Assembly: GCF_030149505.1 (NCBI RefSeq)
Contig: NZ_JASBRN010000012.1
Location: 1-64,000 of the forward strand
Direction: 5' to 3'
DNA length: 64,000 nt
Origin: Nocardioides sp.
Lineage (GTDB): Bacteria > Actinomycetota > Actinomycetes > Propionibacteriales > Nocardioidaceae
Position 1 is the first letter of the stretch, and each line of letters begins with the position of its first letter. Position numbers and translations under genes: made by a program. Below are positions 25,195-33,334 of this stretch, in pieces. The notes beneath the pieces were generated by a model. That model had not been told where the DNA came from, searched no databases, and saw only the letters and a list, made by a program, of their open reading frames with translations.

Positions 25195-26049
25195 TCAGCG
25201 CAGGGTGACCTGGCGGTTGGCCAGCCCGTTGCGGGCCGAGCGCTCCTCCTGGGTCAGGTCGGACTCGTCGGCCAGCGCGGCCTCGAGGTCCTTCTGGAAC
25301 GCGGCGGCCGGCTCCTCGAGCGCGTCGGCACCGGTGCCGACCTCGAGGTCCCACACCGGGGCGAGCAGGCCGTGGGCACGGAACATCCCGACGAAGCGCG
25401 CACCGGGCACCAGGACGTCCTTGCCGGCGGCGTGCAGCCGCGCCAGCGCGGTGAGCAGCGCGTCCTCGGGGTGCGGCATGACCCAGCGCAGGTGCTCCTT
25501 GGTGCCGATGTTGGTCCAGTACACCGCCTCGACGCCGCTCAGGCGGGAGGTCGGGACGGCCGCGGCGTTGGCCTGGTCGAGCGCGCCGGCGAGGTCGTCC
25601 TTCTCCTCGACGTCGGCGAGCCAGAAGTCGAAGCCCTCGTGCACGGTCACGTCGAGGGTGTCGCCGGTGACGAGGTCCTGCAGGCGGGGGGCGTCCTCGG
25701 GCAGCTCGGTCAGCCCGACGATGCCGGGCTCACCGGCCTCGGCCTGGGCGACCGCCTTCCGGAGCACCGCACCGAGGTCGCGGGCGGGGTCGCCGAAGTG
25801 GTGCTGCACCTGCATGCCGAGCCAGATCGCACCGGACTCGCGCACCATCGCCGGGGCCGCCATCGGCAGCAGCGAGCAGAGCACGACCTCGCGGTCGGAG
25901 TCCTTGAGGCTCAGCGGCGCCGTACCGGCCGGGACCAGCTCGCGCAGGGCGATCACGTCGCACTCCGAGGGCAGCCCCTCGAAGGGACGCTTCACGAAGG
26001 CGGGCATCGTCTTCTTGGGCTTGCCCTTGGTGCGGTTCTTCTTGGCCAT
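25195..26049 (-). CDS. DUF5926 family protein
   Basis: The 284-residue soluble protein starts with a very basic tail (MAKKNRTKGKPKKTMP) and contains the conserved FEGLPSECDVIALRELVPA and AIWLGMQVQHHFGDPARDL segments of DUF5926, an actinobacteria-specific family of unknown function. SecC-like zinc residues are absent. The ATG at 26049 has TAGTTT seven bases upstream, so it is probably leaderless. Its 3' end faces a family A palindrome. Confidence 0.88.
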   Translation of the reverse strand: MAKKNRTKGKPKKTMPAFVKRPFEGLPSECDVIALRELVPAGTAPLSLKDSDREVVLCSLLPMAAPAMVRESGAIWLGMQVQHHFGDPARDLGAVLRKAVAQAEAGEPGIVGLTELPEDAPRLQDLVTGDTLDVTVHEGFDFWLADVEEKDDLAGALDQANAAAVPTSRLSGVEAVYWTNIGTKEHLRWVMPHPEDALLTALARLHAAGKDVLVPGARFVGMFRAHGLLAPVWDLEVGTGADALEEPAAAFQKDLEAALADESDLTQEERSARNGLANRQVTLR

Positions 26050-26059
26050 GGCGGTGAAA

Positions 26060-26863
26060 CTACCCGGCCTGGTCCGACTGCCCGTCCAGCAGGTCGAGGA
26101 GGTACGCCGGGCGGTCGCTGATCACGGCCTTCACACCGAGCTCCTGGCAGACCCGCAGGTCGTCGTCGGTGTTGACGGTCCACACGTGCATGTCGTGGCC
26201 CGCGGCGGTGATGCTGCGACCGAGCCTGGGACTCTCGTGGAGCAGCTTGACCCCCGGGCCGACCAGCCAGTCACGGCCCACGACCCGGCGCAGCACCGGC
26301 CAGTAGGGGATGTGCTCGAGCAGCTGCACCACCTGCACCCCTGGTGCGAGCCGCTCCATCCGCTGCAGCGCGGTGTGGGAGAACGACATCACCCGTGCCG
26401 GTCCGCCGGGCTCGTCCCACCCGAAGTCCTGGAGCAGGTCGGCCACGCGCCGCTCCACCAGCCCGCCGTACCGCGTCGGGTGCTTGGTCTCGACCGCGAT
26501 CTCGATCCGCCGGTCGAAGTCGGCGCAGACCTCGAAGAGCTTGCGCAGGGTCAGCACCCGCCCGTGCTCCTCGACCAGGTCGGGGCGCTCGTCGTCGAGG
26601 TCGGCCCAGGGGTGCTTCCAGCTGGAGAAGTCCAGCTCGCTGAGCTCGGCGAGGTCCATCGTCGAGACGATCCCGCGCGTGGAGGCGGTGCGGCGCAGGT
26701 CGCGGTCGTGCACGCACACCAGGTGCCCGTCCGCGGTCAGCCGGACGTCGCACTCCACGCCGTCGGCACCGGCCTCCAGCGCCGCGAGGTAGGCGCCGAG
26801 GGTGTGCTCTGCGTGGTCGTGGCTGGCTCCGCGGTGGGCGAGCACGAGGGGCCGGTCCTGCAT
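26060..26863 (-). CDS. Glycerophosphodiester phosphodiesterase
   Basis: It hydrolyses deacylated phospholipids to glycerol-3-phosphate and an alcohol. The 267-residue TIM-barrel protein has the catalytic LAHRGASHDHAEHT at about 8-21 (relatives carry an AHRG...ENT signature, here EHT), metal-binding GADGVECDVRLTADG, and VCVHDRDLRRT with the second catalytic histidine. No signal peptide is seen, so it acts in the cytosol. It ends 10 bases before the DUF5926 start, which has its own promoter. Confidence 0.92.
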   Translation of the reverse strand: MQDRPLVLAHRGASHDHAEHTLGAYLAALEAGADGVECDVRLTADGHLVCVHDRDLRRTASTRGIVSTMDLAELSELDFSSWKHPWADLDDERPDLVEEHGRVLTLRKLFEVCADFDRRIEIAVETKHPTRYGGLVERRVADLLQDFGWDEPGGPARVMSFSHTALQRMERLAPGVQVVQLLEHIPYWPVLRRVVGRDWLVGPGVKLLHESPRLGRSITAAGHDMHVWTVNTDDDLRVCQELGVKAVISDRPAYLLDLLDGQSDQAG

Positions 26864-26903
26864 GGCTCCATGATGGGGCCAGGTCGCCCGTCCGGGTGAG
26901 CGA

Positions 26904-27128
26904 TCAGCGCTCCGGCGTGCCGTCCTCGCGTCGTCCCTCGGCGATGGCGCGGGCCGCGGCCAGCAGGTTGTGCTCGGGCACGTCGACGTCGGCCGGCAGC
27001 TCGGCGCGCAGCCGCGCCACGACCTCCTCCTCCGGGGCTCCGCGCAGCTCGTCCTCCACGTGCCGGATGGTGCGCTCGAGCACCACCGTGGTCCGGTCGC
27101 CCTGGCTGTCGGGGTTCGCGTGGTCCAT
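26904..27128 (-). CDS. Small acidic hypothetical protein
   Basis: The 74-residue, charged, helical protein (TTVVLERTIRHVEDELRGAPEEEVVARLRAEL) has no recognisable domain. It lies between the GDPD gene and a repeat-filled spacer, on the same strand as GDPD and 40 bases upstream of it. The ATG at 27128 starts after a spacer with no strong ribosome site, so the start is uncertain. Codon use looks genuine. The function is unknown. Confidence 0.5.
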   Translation of the reverse strand: MDHANPDSQGDRTTVVLERTIRHVEDELRGAPEEEVVARLRAELPADVDVPEHNLLAAARAIAEGRREDGTPER

Positions 27129-27194
27129 GACCCCGACCGTGCCCGCGGCCTGCCGCTCGGACACCACCCGGACGAGCGGGCGGTGCCGGGAAGC

Positions 27195-27350
27195 GGATGG
27201 TCGAGCAGCGAGCGCCAGCGAGCGTCGTCGGGACCGCGCAGGAGACCTGTGGACCTGCTCCTCGCTGATGGCCGTGGTCAAGGTCCTTCGACAGGTGCGG
27301 CGGTCTCGACGACGGCTCGCCGGGGGCTCGCCTGCTCGATCATCAGCGGA
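27195..27350. repeat. CTCGA dispersed repeats (family J, copy 3)
   Basis: Two facing segments, GGTCGAGCAGCGAGCGCCAG and GGTCTCGACGACGGCTCGCC with CTGCTCGATCATC, fill the 245-base spacer between the small acidic gene and the ATPase. No gene is seen here. Confidence 0.45.
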
Positions 27351-27373
27351 GCAGCGGCGTACGGGCTCCGGGG

Positions 27374-28570
27374 CTACTCCTGGCCGAGCAGGTAGCGGCC
27401 GAAGTGCGGCACGGTGAAGGCGATCCGACCACGCTCGCCGGAGTAGATGAGGCCCTTCTTCAGCAAGGCGTCGCGTGCAGGCGACAGCGACTGCGGCTTC
27501 TTGCCGAGCACGGCCGCGACGTCGGCGGTGGCGACGGCGCCCACGGCGTCGGTCTCCTGGCCGAGGGCGGCGTCGGCCATGGCGCGCAGGTAGTCGCGCT
27601 CGGCGGGGGTGGCGCGCTCGTAGCGGGAGCCGAAGAACCCGACGGCCAGCTCGCGCTCGGCCTCGGGCGCGGCGACCGCGACGTCCTCGGCCGTGATCGG
27701 GCTGCGCGGGGCGAGGTCCCAGACGGTCTTGCCGTAGGCCTGGATGAAGTAGGGGTAGCCGCCGGTGGCGGCGTACATCGCCTCGAGCCCCTCGGGGGTG
27801 AACTCGGCGTCCTCCTCGGCTGCCGGGGCGGCGAGCGCGCGGTCGGCGGCGTCGCGGGAGAGCCGGTCGATGCGCTGGTAGGAGAAGAGCCGCTCGGAGT
27901 AGGACTTGCTGGCGCTCAGCACCGCCGGCAGGTGCGGGAGGCCGGCGCCGACGACGATGACGGGCAGGCCGGACTGGCTGATCTCGTGGCAGGCGGCGCA
28001 CAGGGCGCTCACGTCGGCCGGCCCGAGGTCCTGCATCTCGTCGATGAAGACCGCGACGCCCTTGCCGACGTCCTGCGCCAGGCCGCCGACGTCGCCGAGC
28101 AGCTCGACCAGGTCGATCTCGATGTCACCGGAGTCGGCGCGCCCACGGGCGGGGGGTACGTCGATGCCAGGGCTCCAGCGGTCGCGCAGCTTCGCGTCGC
28201 GACCGGCGTCGCGCTCGGCGAAGGCGCGCAGCACGCCGAGCACCTGGTCGCGCTCGTCCTCCTCGGGGTGACCGAGCTCGCGGACCGCCTGGTGCAGCGC
28301 GCTCGACAGCGGCCGCCGCAGCGGCTGGTCGGGGCGCGCCTCGAGCTTGCCGGTGCCCCAGCCGCGGCGGACCGCCGCGCCGCGCAGGGCGTTGAGCAGC
28401 ACCGTCTTGCCGACCCCGCGCAGGCCGGTCAGCACCAGGCTGCGCTCGGCCCTGCCCCGCGCCACCCGCTCGAGCACCACGTCGAACGCGGCCAGCTGCT
28501 CGTCGCGGCCCGCCAGTTCGGGCGGGCGCTGCCCGGCGCCGGGGGCGTAGGGGTTGCGTACCGGGTCCAC
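27374..28570 (-). CDS. AAA+ ATPase with C-terminal winged helix (STAND/Orc-like)
   Basis: The 398-residue protein has Walker A GLRGVGKT (about 49-56), Walker B VAVFIDEMQD, a sensor-1-like VIVVGAGLP, and the GGYPYFIQAYGKTVWDLA motif of AAA_16/ORC1-type ATPases. A winged-helix region follows (about 325-395, VAAVLGKKPQSLSPARDALLKKGLIY). It may couple ATP use to DNA or partner-protein binding. No toxin or effector domain is attached. It is monocistronic between two repeat-containing spacers. The specific role is unknown. Confidence 0.8.
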   Translation of the reverse strand: MDPVRNPYAPGAGQRPPELAGRDEQLAAFDVVLERVARGRAERSLVLTGLRGVGKTVLLNALRGAAVRRGWGTGKLEARPDQPLRRPLSSALHQAVRELGHPEEDERDQVLGVLRAFAERDAGRDAKLRDRWSPGIDVPPARGRADSGDIEIDLVELLGDVGGLAQDVGKGVAVFIDEMQDLGPADVSALCAACHEISQSGLPVIVVGAGLPHLPAVLSASKSYSERLFSYQRIDRLSRDAADRALAAPAAEEDAEFTPEGLEAMYAATGGYPYFIQAYGKTVWDLAPRSPITAEDVAVAAPEAERELAVGFFGSRYERATPAERDYLRAMADAALGQETDAVGAVATADVAAVLGKKPQSLSPARDALLKKGLIYSGERGRIAFTVPHFGRYLLGQE

Positions 28571-28628
28571 GATCGGACGGTATCGGGGTGTCTAGGGAAA
28601 TCGTGAGATTCCGGTCGGCCCGCCCCGC

Positions 28629-28722
28629 GTGAGTTTCAGCGGGGCGCCGCCGGACCTGACGGCGCACCGATGCACCTGCGCCCCGGGCCCGTGAGGTCCA
28701 GCGGGGCGCCGCTGAACCTTCC
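28629..28722. repeat. CAGCGGGGCGCCGC repeat (family G)
   Basis: Two copies of CAGCGGGGCGCCGC followed by GGACCTGA or TGAACCTT, with GC-rich linking palindromes, lie between the divergent ATPase and DNA glycosylase genes. This is one of the few spacer repeats of the window that is not at a gene 3' end. Confidence 0.5.
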
Positions 28723-28796
28723 GGACGGCGACGGCACGCCGGCACGCGATCGCCGAGCGACCCGCCCGGGTGCGGCCCCCACCCTAGGATCGGCCC

Positions 28797-29678
28797 ATGC
28801 CCGAGCTGCCCGAGGTCGAGGCGCTGGCCCAGGACCTGACCGGCCGGCTGGCCGGGCGCGCGATCGTGACGGTCCACGTGCCGCAGTTCGCGGCGCTCAA
28901 GACCTTCGAACCGCCGATCTCGGCGCTGCACGGCACGCTCGTCGACGGCGTACGACGCCACGGCAAGTTCCTCGACCTCGACTGCTCCGGGACCCACCTC
29001 GTGCTGCACCTCGCCCGGGCCGGCTGGGTGCGGTGGCGCGACGAGGTGCCGACGATCCCGCCGAAGCCGTCGAGCAAGTCGACCCTGGCGGTGCGGATCG
29101 TCCTCGACGACGACGGCACCGGGGTCTCGCCCGGGCTCGACGTCACCGAGGCCGGCACCCGCAAGAGCCTGGCGATGTACGTCGTGCGCGACCCCCTCGA
29201 CGTCCCCGGGATCGCCTCGCTCGGCCCGGACCCGCTGGCGCCGGAGTTCACCCAGGAGGTGCTCGGGTCGATCCTGGCCGCCGAGGGGCGCAAGCAGCTC
29301 AAGGGGGTGCTGCGCCACCAGGGGACGATCGCCGGCATCGGCAACGCCTACTCCGACGAGATCTTGCACGCGGCCCGCATGTCGCCGTACAAGCCGGCCG
29401 GCACGCTGGAGCCCGAGGAGCTCTCGACGTTGTACGCCGCGCTGCGCACGACCCTGGGTGACGCCGTCGAGCGCTCGCGCGGGCTGGCGGCCAGCGAGCT
29501 CAAGGGCGAGAAGAAGAGCAACCTGGCCGTGCACGGCCGGACGGGCCAGCCGTGCCCGGTCTGCGGAGACGTCGTGCGCGAGGTCTCCTTCGCCGACTCG
29601 AGCCTGCAGTACTGCCCCACCTGCCAGACCGGCGGCAAGCCGCTCGCCGACCGGCGGATGTCGCGGCTGCTGAAGTAG
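28797..29678 (+). CDS. Fpg/Nei-family DNA glycosylase
   Basis: The base-excision-repair enzyme removes oxidised bases and cuts the abasic strand. The 293-residue protein starts PELPEVEALAQDL, the catalytic proline-glutamate N-terminus after Met removal. It has GVRRHGKFLDLD with the conserved lysine, the helix-two-turn-helix GIGNAYSDEILHAARMSP, and a C-terminal zinc finger CPVCG...YCPTCQTGG. Whether it prefers 8-oxoguanine (Fpg) or pyrimidines (Nei) cannot be told. The ATG at 28797 has TAGGAT six bases upstream, the leaderless pattern. Confidence 0.93.
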   Translation: MPELPEVEALAQDLTGRLAGRAIVTVHVPQFAALKTFEPPISALHGTLVDGVRRHGKFLDLDCSGTHLVLHLARAGWVRWRDEVPTIPPKPSSKSTLAVRIVLDDDGTGVSPGLDVTEAGTRKSLAMYVVRDPLDVPGIASLGPDPLAPEFTQEVLGSILAAEGRKQLKGVLRHQGTIAGIGNAYSDEILHAARMSPYKPAGTLEPEELSTLYAALRTTLGDAVERSRGLAASELKGEKKSNLAVHGRTGQPCPVCGDVVREVSFADSSLQYCPTCQTGGKPLADRRMSRLLK

Positions 29679-29703
29679 CGGCTGCGGCCGGGAGACCCGG
29701 GGC

Positions 29704-30411
29704 TCAGCGCAGGGCCGCGGCGTGGCTGCCCGACTCCCCCGCTCCGACCTCGTCGGCCACCGAGACGACCAGACCGCCCGCGAAGAACGCGGCGATCGCG
29801 GCGACCAGCACCGGCGTCTGCAGCGCAGGGATCCAGGGGCGGACGACGTCGGCGCCGTGGAACTCGTGGGTCAGCGCGTGGCCCTTGCCCCGGGAGAGCA
29901 GCCACTTGTTGACCGGCAGCGCGGCGAAGAAGGCGATCGTGAGCGCGAGCGGCATCGAGAGCCAGAAGACCGGGTTCACCAGTCCGGCCTCCATGGCGCC
30001 GGGGACCAGCGCCATCACGGCGTTGTCGACGACCTCCATGACCGCGATCGAGAGGGTGTCCGCTGCCAGGACGACGCTGAGGGCCGTGCCGACGCCCAGG
30101 CCGGCGCGCAGCAGCGGCAGGGTGGAGAGGGTGTAGCCGAACAGGAAGGCCAGCGAGACCGCCAGGGCGATCGTGGCGATGGTCGACAGGCCCAGGGCGG
30201 TGCCGATTGTGAGTCCGAGCACCTCGCCGATGGCGCAACCGGTGAGGCAGTGGAGCGTGGCGGAGACCGCCATCCGGTTCGAGGCCATGTCGTGGCCGAG
30301 ATGACCGGCGTGACCGGAGTGGTCCTGCGCGTGTTCGGTGTGGCCCTCGTGGGCATGGGTGCTGTGGTCCAGGGCGTGGGAACGGGTACCCCACCGGGGT
30401 ATATTCCACAC
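29704..30411 (-). CDS. DUF4396 membrane protein with His-rich N-terminus
   Basis: The polytopic protein has the DUF4396 core: TLHCLTGCAIGEVLG, FGYTLSTLPLLRAGL, AADTLSIAVMEVVDNAVMALVPGAM and PVNKWLLSRGKGHA. Before the core is a His-rich run (THAHEGHTEHAQDHSGHAGHLGHD) that suggests metal binding. The start is uncertain: GTG 30411 abuts the divergent DUF305 gene, while ATG 30288 would lose the His-rich region. DUF4396 genes commonly accompany copper or heavy-metal genes. The CsoR-like palindrome at 30387-30401 and the neighbouring DUF305 gene support a role in metal handling. Confidence 0.75.
   Translation of the reverse strand: MWNIPRWGTRSHALDHSTHAHEGHTEHAQDHSGHAGHLGHDMASNRMAVSATLHCLTGCAIGEVLGLTIGTALGLSTIATIALAVSLAFLFGYTLSTLPLLRAGLGVGTALSVVLAADTLSIAVMEVVDNAVMALVPGAMEAGLVNPVFWLSMPLALTIAFFAALPVNKWLLSRGKGHALTHEFHGADVVRPWIPALQTPVLVAAIAAFFAGGLVVSVADEVGAGESGSHAAALR
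30387..30401. promoter_or_regulatory. CsoR/RcnR-type operator (TACCCC-ACC-GGGGTA)
   Basis: The perfect 6-bp arms with a three-base centre match the C/G-tract palindrome bound by copper-sensing CsoR-type repressors. The site overlaps the TATATT -10 box (30400-30405) of the DUF305 gene and lies within the start region of DUF4396, so one repressor could silence both divergent genes. No csoR gene is in the window. Confidence 0.55.
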
Positions 30412-31023
30412 ATGCGCAACCGATCCGCCGCGATGCTCGTCCTCGTCCCCGCGTTCGTCCTCACCGGCTGCGGCACGGACGAGCCCGCTCGGGTCCTCTC
30501 CGACACCGAGCACAGCGCGCAGGACGTCGCCTTCGCCACCGACATGGTCCAGCACCACGCGCAGGCGCTCTCCATGGTCGACCTGACCCGCGGACGCCCG
30601 CTCGACCCCGAGGTCGCGGCGCTGGCCGAGCAGGTCCGCGACGCGCAGGCGCCCGAGATCGAGCTGATGACGGACTGGCTGGTCGACTGGGACGAGGAGG
30701 TGCCCGCGACCATGCGCGACCACTCCAACGCCGGCCACGGCGACCACTCCGCGGCCGAGGCGATGGAGAGCATGGAGGGCACGGGCGGGAGCGACATGCC
30801 CGGCATGCTCACCGTCCAGCAGCTGGGTGAGCTCGAGGAGGCGAGCGACGCGGAGTTCGAGGACCTCTGGCTGGAGCTGATGATCGCCCACCACGAGGGT
30901 GCCGTGGCGATGGCCGAGGAGCAGGCCGCCGAGGGCACCTTCCGCCCGGCCGTCGAGCTGGCCGAGGACGTCGTCGCGGGCCAGACCGCGGAGATCGAGC
31001 AGATGAGGGCGCTGCTGGGCTGA
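30412..31023 (+). CDS. DUF305 lipoprotein, probable copper-binding
   Basis: The 203-residue exported lipoprotein has a lipobox near VLTGCGTD (about residue 18). Two copies of the DUF305 signature follow: DVAFATDMVQHHAQALSMV and DLWLELMIAHHEGAVAMAEEQ, with an intervening Met/His-rich stretch (HSNAGHGDHS, SMEGTGGSDMPGM). His and Met clusters suit copper or silver binding; cyanobacterial CopM is a known DUF305 copper protein. The ATG at 30412 has TATATT six bases upstream, so it is leaderless, and a CsoR-type operator overlaps that box. Confidence 0.88.
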   Translation: MRNRSAAMLVLVPAFVLTGCGTDEPARVLSDTEHSAQDVAFATDMVQHHAQALSMVDLTRGRPLDPEVAALAEQVRDAQAPEIELMTDWLVDWDEEVPATMRDHSNAGHGDHSAAEAMESMEGTGGSDMPGMLTVQQLGELEEASDAEFEDLWLELMIAHHEGAVAMAEEQAAEGTFRPAVELAEDVVAGQTAEIEQMRALLG

Positions 31024-31078
31024 CCCGTCGCACGACGGCAACGCTCCGACGTACGACGGCAGCCGGCCCGGCCCGGGC

Positions 31079-31549
31079 TCACTCCACCGAGGGCGACTCC
31101 GTGGCCTCCGGGTCCTGGCCGGCGCCGGTCGCGCAGGCGCTCGTGGCGTAGCCGACCATCGCGTCGACCTGCTCCTGCTCGCGCGAGGTCAGGTCCGGGT
31201 CCTCCAGGGTGGCGAGGTCGCGCGCGGTGGCGTCGGGCTCGACCCGGCCCAGCACCTCGAGGTAGACCTCCAGCCCGGACTGCGCGTCCTCCCCCGCCTC
31301 CTCCGGCAGACCTGCCTCGGCAAGGCTGTCGCGCAGGTCGGCCACGTCCTCCCCGTCGCGCACGCTCGCGGTCGCCAGGAGCGCCTCGCAGAAGGGGGCG
31401 ACCGAGGCGGCCTCCTCCTCCGAGTCGATCCCGGGGCTGACGGTGCCGGAGCCCAACGAAGGCTGCCCGGCCTCCTCGGAGTCGTCCGCGCCGCAGGCTG
31501 CCAGCGACAGGCCGAGGACCAGGGCGATCGGGACGAGGGCGAGCTTCAC
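31079..31549 (-). CDS. Putative lipoprotein of unknown function
   Basis: The 156-residue protein has a signal sequence and lipobox LSLAACGAD (Cys about residue 19), a disordered acidic Ser/Glu linker and a helical domain with two further cysteines (FCEALLATASV, YATSACATG). I recognise no family. The GTG at 31549, eight bases after GGAAGG, was chosen because it begins the signal peptide; a longer frame upstream runs into repeats. The stop is convergent with the DUF305 gene. Confidence 0.65.
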   Translation of the reverse strand: MKLALVPIALVLGLSLAACGADDSEEAGQPSLGSGTVSPGIDSEEEAASVAPFCEALLATASVRDGEDVADLRDSLAEAGLPEEAGEDAQSGLEVYLEVLGRVEPDATARDLATLEDPDLTSREQEQVDAMVGYATSACATGAGQDPEATESPSVE

Positions 31550-31678
31550 GGGGGACCTTCCGTCGGGTGCATCGGGTGCATCAGGTGCGGCCCTGACGGT
31601 GCCATCCCGACCCAAGAGGCACCTGAACGCCCCGGGACGGTGGCACCGCCGATGCGGGAGCGACGCCTCGGCGGGGAG

Positions 31679-31832
31679 CAACCGACGGTTCGCCGGTCCA
31701 GAACCGCCGACGGCTCGGCGGTTCAGAACCGACGGTTCGCCGGTTCGGAAGTGACGGCTCGGCGGTTCAGAACCGACGGCTCGGCGGTTCAGAACCGACG
31801 GCTCGGCGGTTCGGAGCTGACGGCTCGGCGGG
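31679..31832. repeat. 22-bp tandem repeat array (family B, copy 3)
   Basis: About 6.5 head-to-tail units of a 22-base sequence (GACGGCTCGGCGGTTCAGAA plus CC), three of them nearly identical, end just before the aat stop. It is not a CRISPR array, because the units are contiguous. Two other loci carry shorter arrays of the same family. Confidence 0.8.
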
Positions 31833-31839
31833 GGAGAGG

Positions 31840-32517
31840 TCAGCCCGCGAAGGCCGCCGGCAGGGGCAGGGCGACGGCGACCTCAAGCCGGGCGAGGTAG
31901 GTCGACCGGGGCACCTCGACGACGCCGAGGCTGGCCAGGTGGTCGGTGCGCCACTGGACGTCGATCAACCGTTCGGAGGCGTGCTCGTCGCGGAGCAGCC
32001 CCACGAGGGAGACCAGGGCGGACTTGGAGGCGTCGGTGACCCGGTGGAACATCGACTCGCCCGCGAACAGGCCGCCGACGGCCACGCCGTACAGGCCGCC
32101 GACCAGTCGCCCGTCCTGCCAGGTCTCGACGGAGTGCGCCCAGCCCAGGCGGTGCAGCTCGCAGTAGGCCTCGCGGATGTCGTCGTCGATCCAGCCCTGC
32201 TCGCGGTTCGGCTCGGCGCACGCGGCGACGACCTCCTCGAAGGCGGTGTCGACGCGCGACTCGAAGTCGCGGGTGGAGCGGCGCAGCGAGCGCGAGACGT
32301 GCAGCCCGTCGAGGGGCAGGACTCCGCGCAGCACCGGGCAGAACCAGTACATCGGGTCCCCGGGGTGCCCCGAGGGCATCGGGAAGAGCCCGCGCCGGTA
32401 GGCCGCCAGCAGGGTCCCCGGCTCGAGGTCCGCGCCGATGCCGACCAGGTCGTCGAGCGCGTCGTAGCCCCGGGGGTCGCCGAACGTCCACGCGGTGGCA
32501 GGGGGCTCGATGGGCAT
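31840..32517 (-). CDS. aat: Leucyl/phenylalanyl-tRNA-protein transferase
   Basis: It adds Leu or Phe from tRNA to proteins with N-terminal Arg or Lys, marking them for ClpS/ClpAP-type degradation. The 225-residue protein has GADLEPGTLLAAYRRGLFPM, MYWFCPVLRGVLP, EGWI-like EQGWIDDDIREAY, and GWAHSVETWQDGRLVGGLYGVAVGG with GESMFHR, all family hallmarks. The ATG at 32517 is used. The gene ends at the 22-bp repeat array. It is a second protein-turnover gene in this window besides bpa. Confidence 0.95.
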   Translation of the reverse strand: MPIEPPATAWTFGDPRGYDALDDLVGIGADLEPGTLLAAYRRGLFPMPSGHPGDPMYWFCPVLRGVLPLDGLHVSRSLRRSTRDFESRVDTAFEEVVAACAEPNREQGWIDDDIREAYCELHRLGWAHSVETWQDGRLVGGLYGVAVGGLFAGESMFHRVTDASKSALVSLVGLLRDEHASERLIDVQWRTDHLASLGVVEVPRSTYLARLEVAVALPLPAAFAG

Positions 32518-32641
32518 TCCAGCGAACGTACGCGCATCCGGGCACCGACCGTCAGACCCCTAGGGTGAGCGGTCGCGTCCGTAGGATCGACCGTGGGGCA
32601 GCACCCGTCCCCCACGACCGAGCCGAGGAGCAGGAGGGTCC

Positions 32642-33334
32642 GTGAGCAGGAGCCGCAACGTCGCCGGCCTGGTGGGCCGCCAGCTGGCCCCCAAGGTGGC
32701 CGGCGCCGCCCCCGGGATCACCGAGACCTTCGTCCGCGAGGCCCTCGAGCGGGCGATCCGCGGCGTCGGACCCCTGCCCGGTGCGGCGGCGGCCGCCGAG
32801 ACCCAGCTGCGCGAGCAGGGCGGCGACGTCGAGAAGGCGGTGCACGAGGTGGTGGAGAACCACGTGCGGTACGCCGGCGCGCAGGGCTTCCTCACCAACA
32901 TCGGCGGCGTGGTGACCGCGGCGGTGGCCATCCCCGCCAACATCACCGGCCTCGCACTGGTCCAGTGCCGGATGATCGCCGGGATCGCGCACCTGCGCGG
33001 CTACGACCTGGCCGACCCGCGGGTGCGCAACGCGATCATGGCCTGCCTGCTGGGCGCCGACCAGGTCGACGACCTGCTCAAGCGGGGCACGCTGCCCGCG
33101 CCCCCGATGGCCCTGGCCACCGCCCCGGTCGCCGACCCGACCCTGCACCGCACGATCGCCACACAGGTCGGCACCGAGATCATCGCGCGGATGACCGGCA
33201 AGCGGCTCGCGGTCACCGTGGGCCGCCGGGTCCCGGTCGTGGGCGGCGTGGTCGGCATGGGCGCCGACGGCTACGCCACCTGGAAGATCGGCCGCTACGC
33301 CGGCCGCGAGCTCCGCCCGCGCGCCAGCCGGTAG
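32642..33334 (+). CDS. EcsC family protein
   Basis: The 230-residue protein has the EcsC-type helical hydrophobic repeats: QGFLTNIGGVVTAAVAIPANITGLALVQCRMIAGIAHLRGYDL in the centre and RVPVVGGVVGMGADGYATWKIGRYA near the end. The family is membrane-associated and of unknown biochemical function (EcsC of Bacillus is encoded with an ABC transporter, but no transporter is here). The GTG at 32642 follows GGAGGGTCC. The last 40 bases overlap the convergent sulfotransferase gene. Confidence 0.82.
   Translation: MSRSRNVAGLVGRQLAPKVAGAAPGITETFVREALERAIRGVGPLPGAAAAAETQLREQGGDVEKAVHEVVENHVRYAGAQGFLTNIGGVVTAAVAIPANITGLALVQCRMIAGIAHLRGYDLADPRVRNAIMACLLGADQVDDLLKRGTLPAPPMALATAPVADPTLHRTIATQVGTEIIARMTGKRLAVTVGRRVPVVGGVVGMGADGYATWKIGRYAGRELRPRASR

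Noticed and set aside
28125..29534. 469-residue minus-strand open frame across the DNA glycosylase
   Set aside because: Antisense to a clear Fpg/Nei gene and to the ATPase in another frame.
31679..31832. CRISPR array
   Set aside because: Units are contiguous 22-mers with no unique spacers and no cas genes nearby.
33295..33334. Frameshift or annotation error where ecsC and the sulfotransferase overlap by 40 bases
   Set aside because: Both reading frames end normally with family-like C-termini. It is a simple convergent overlap.
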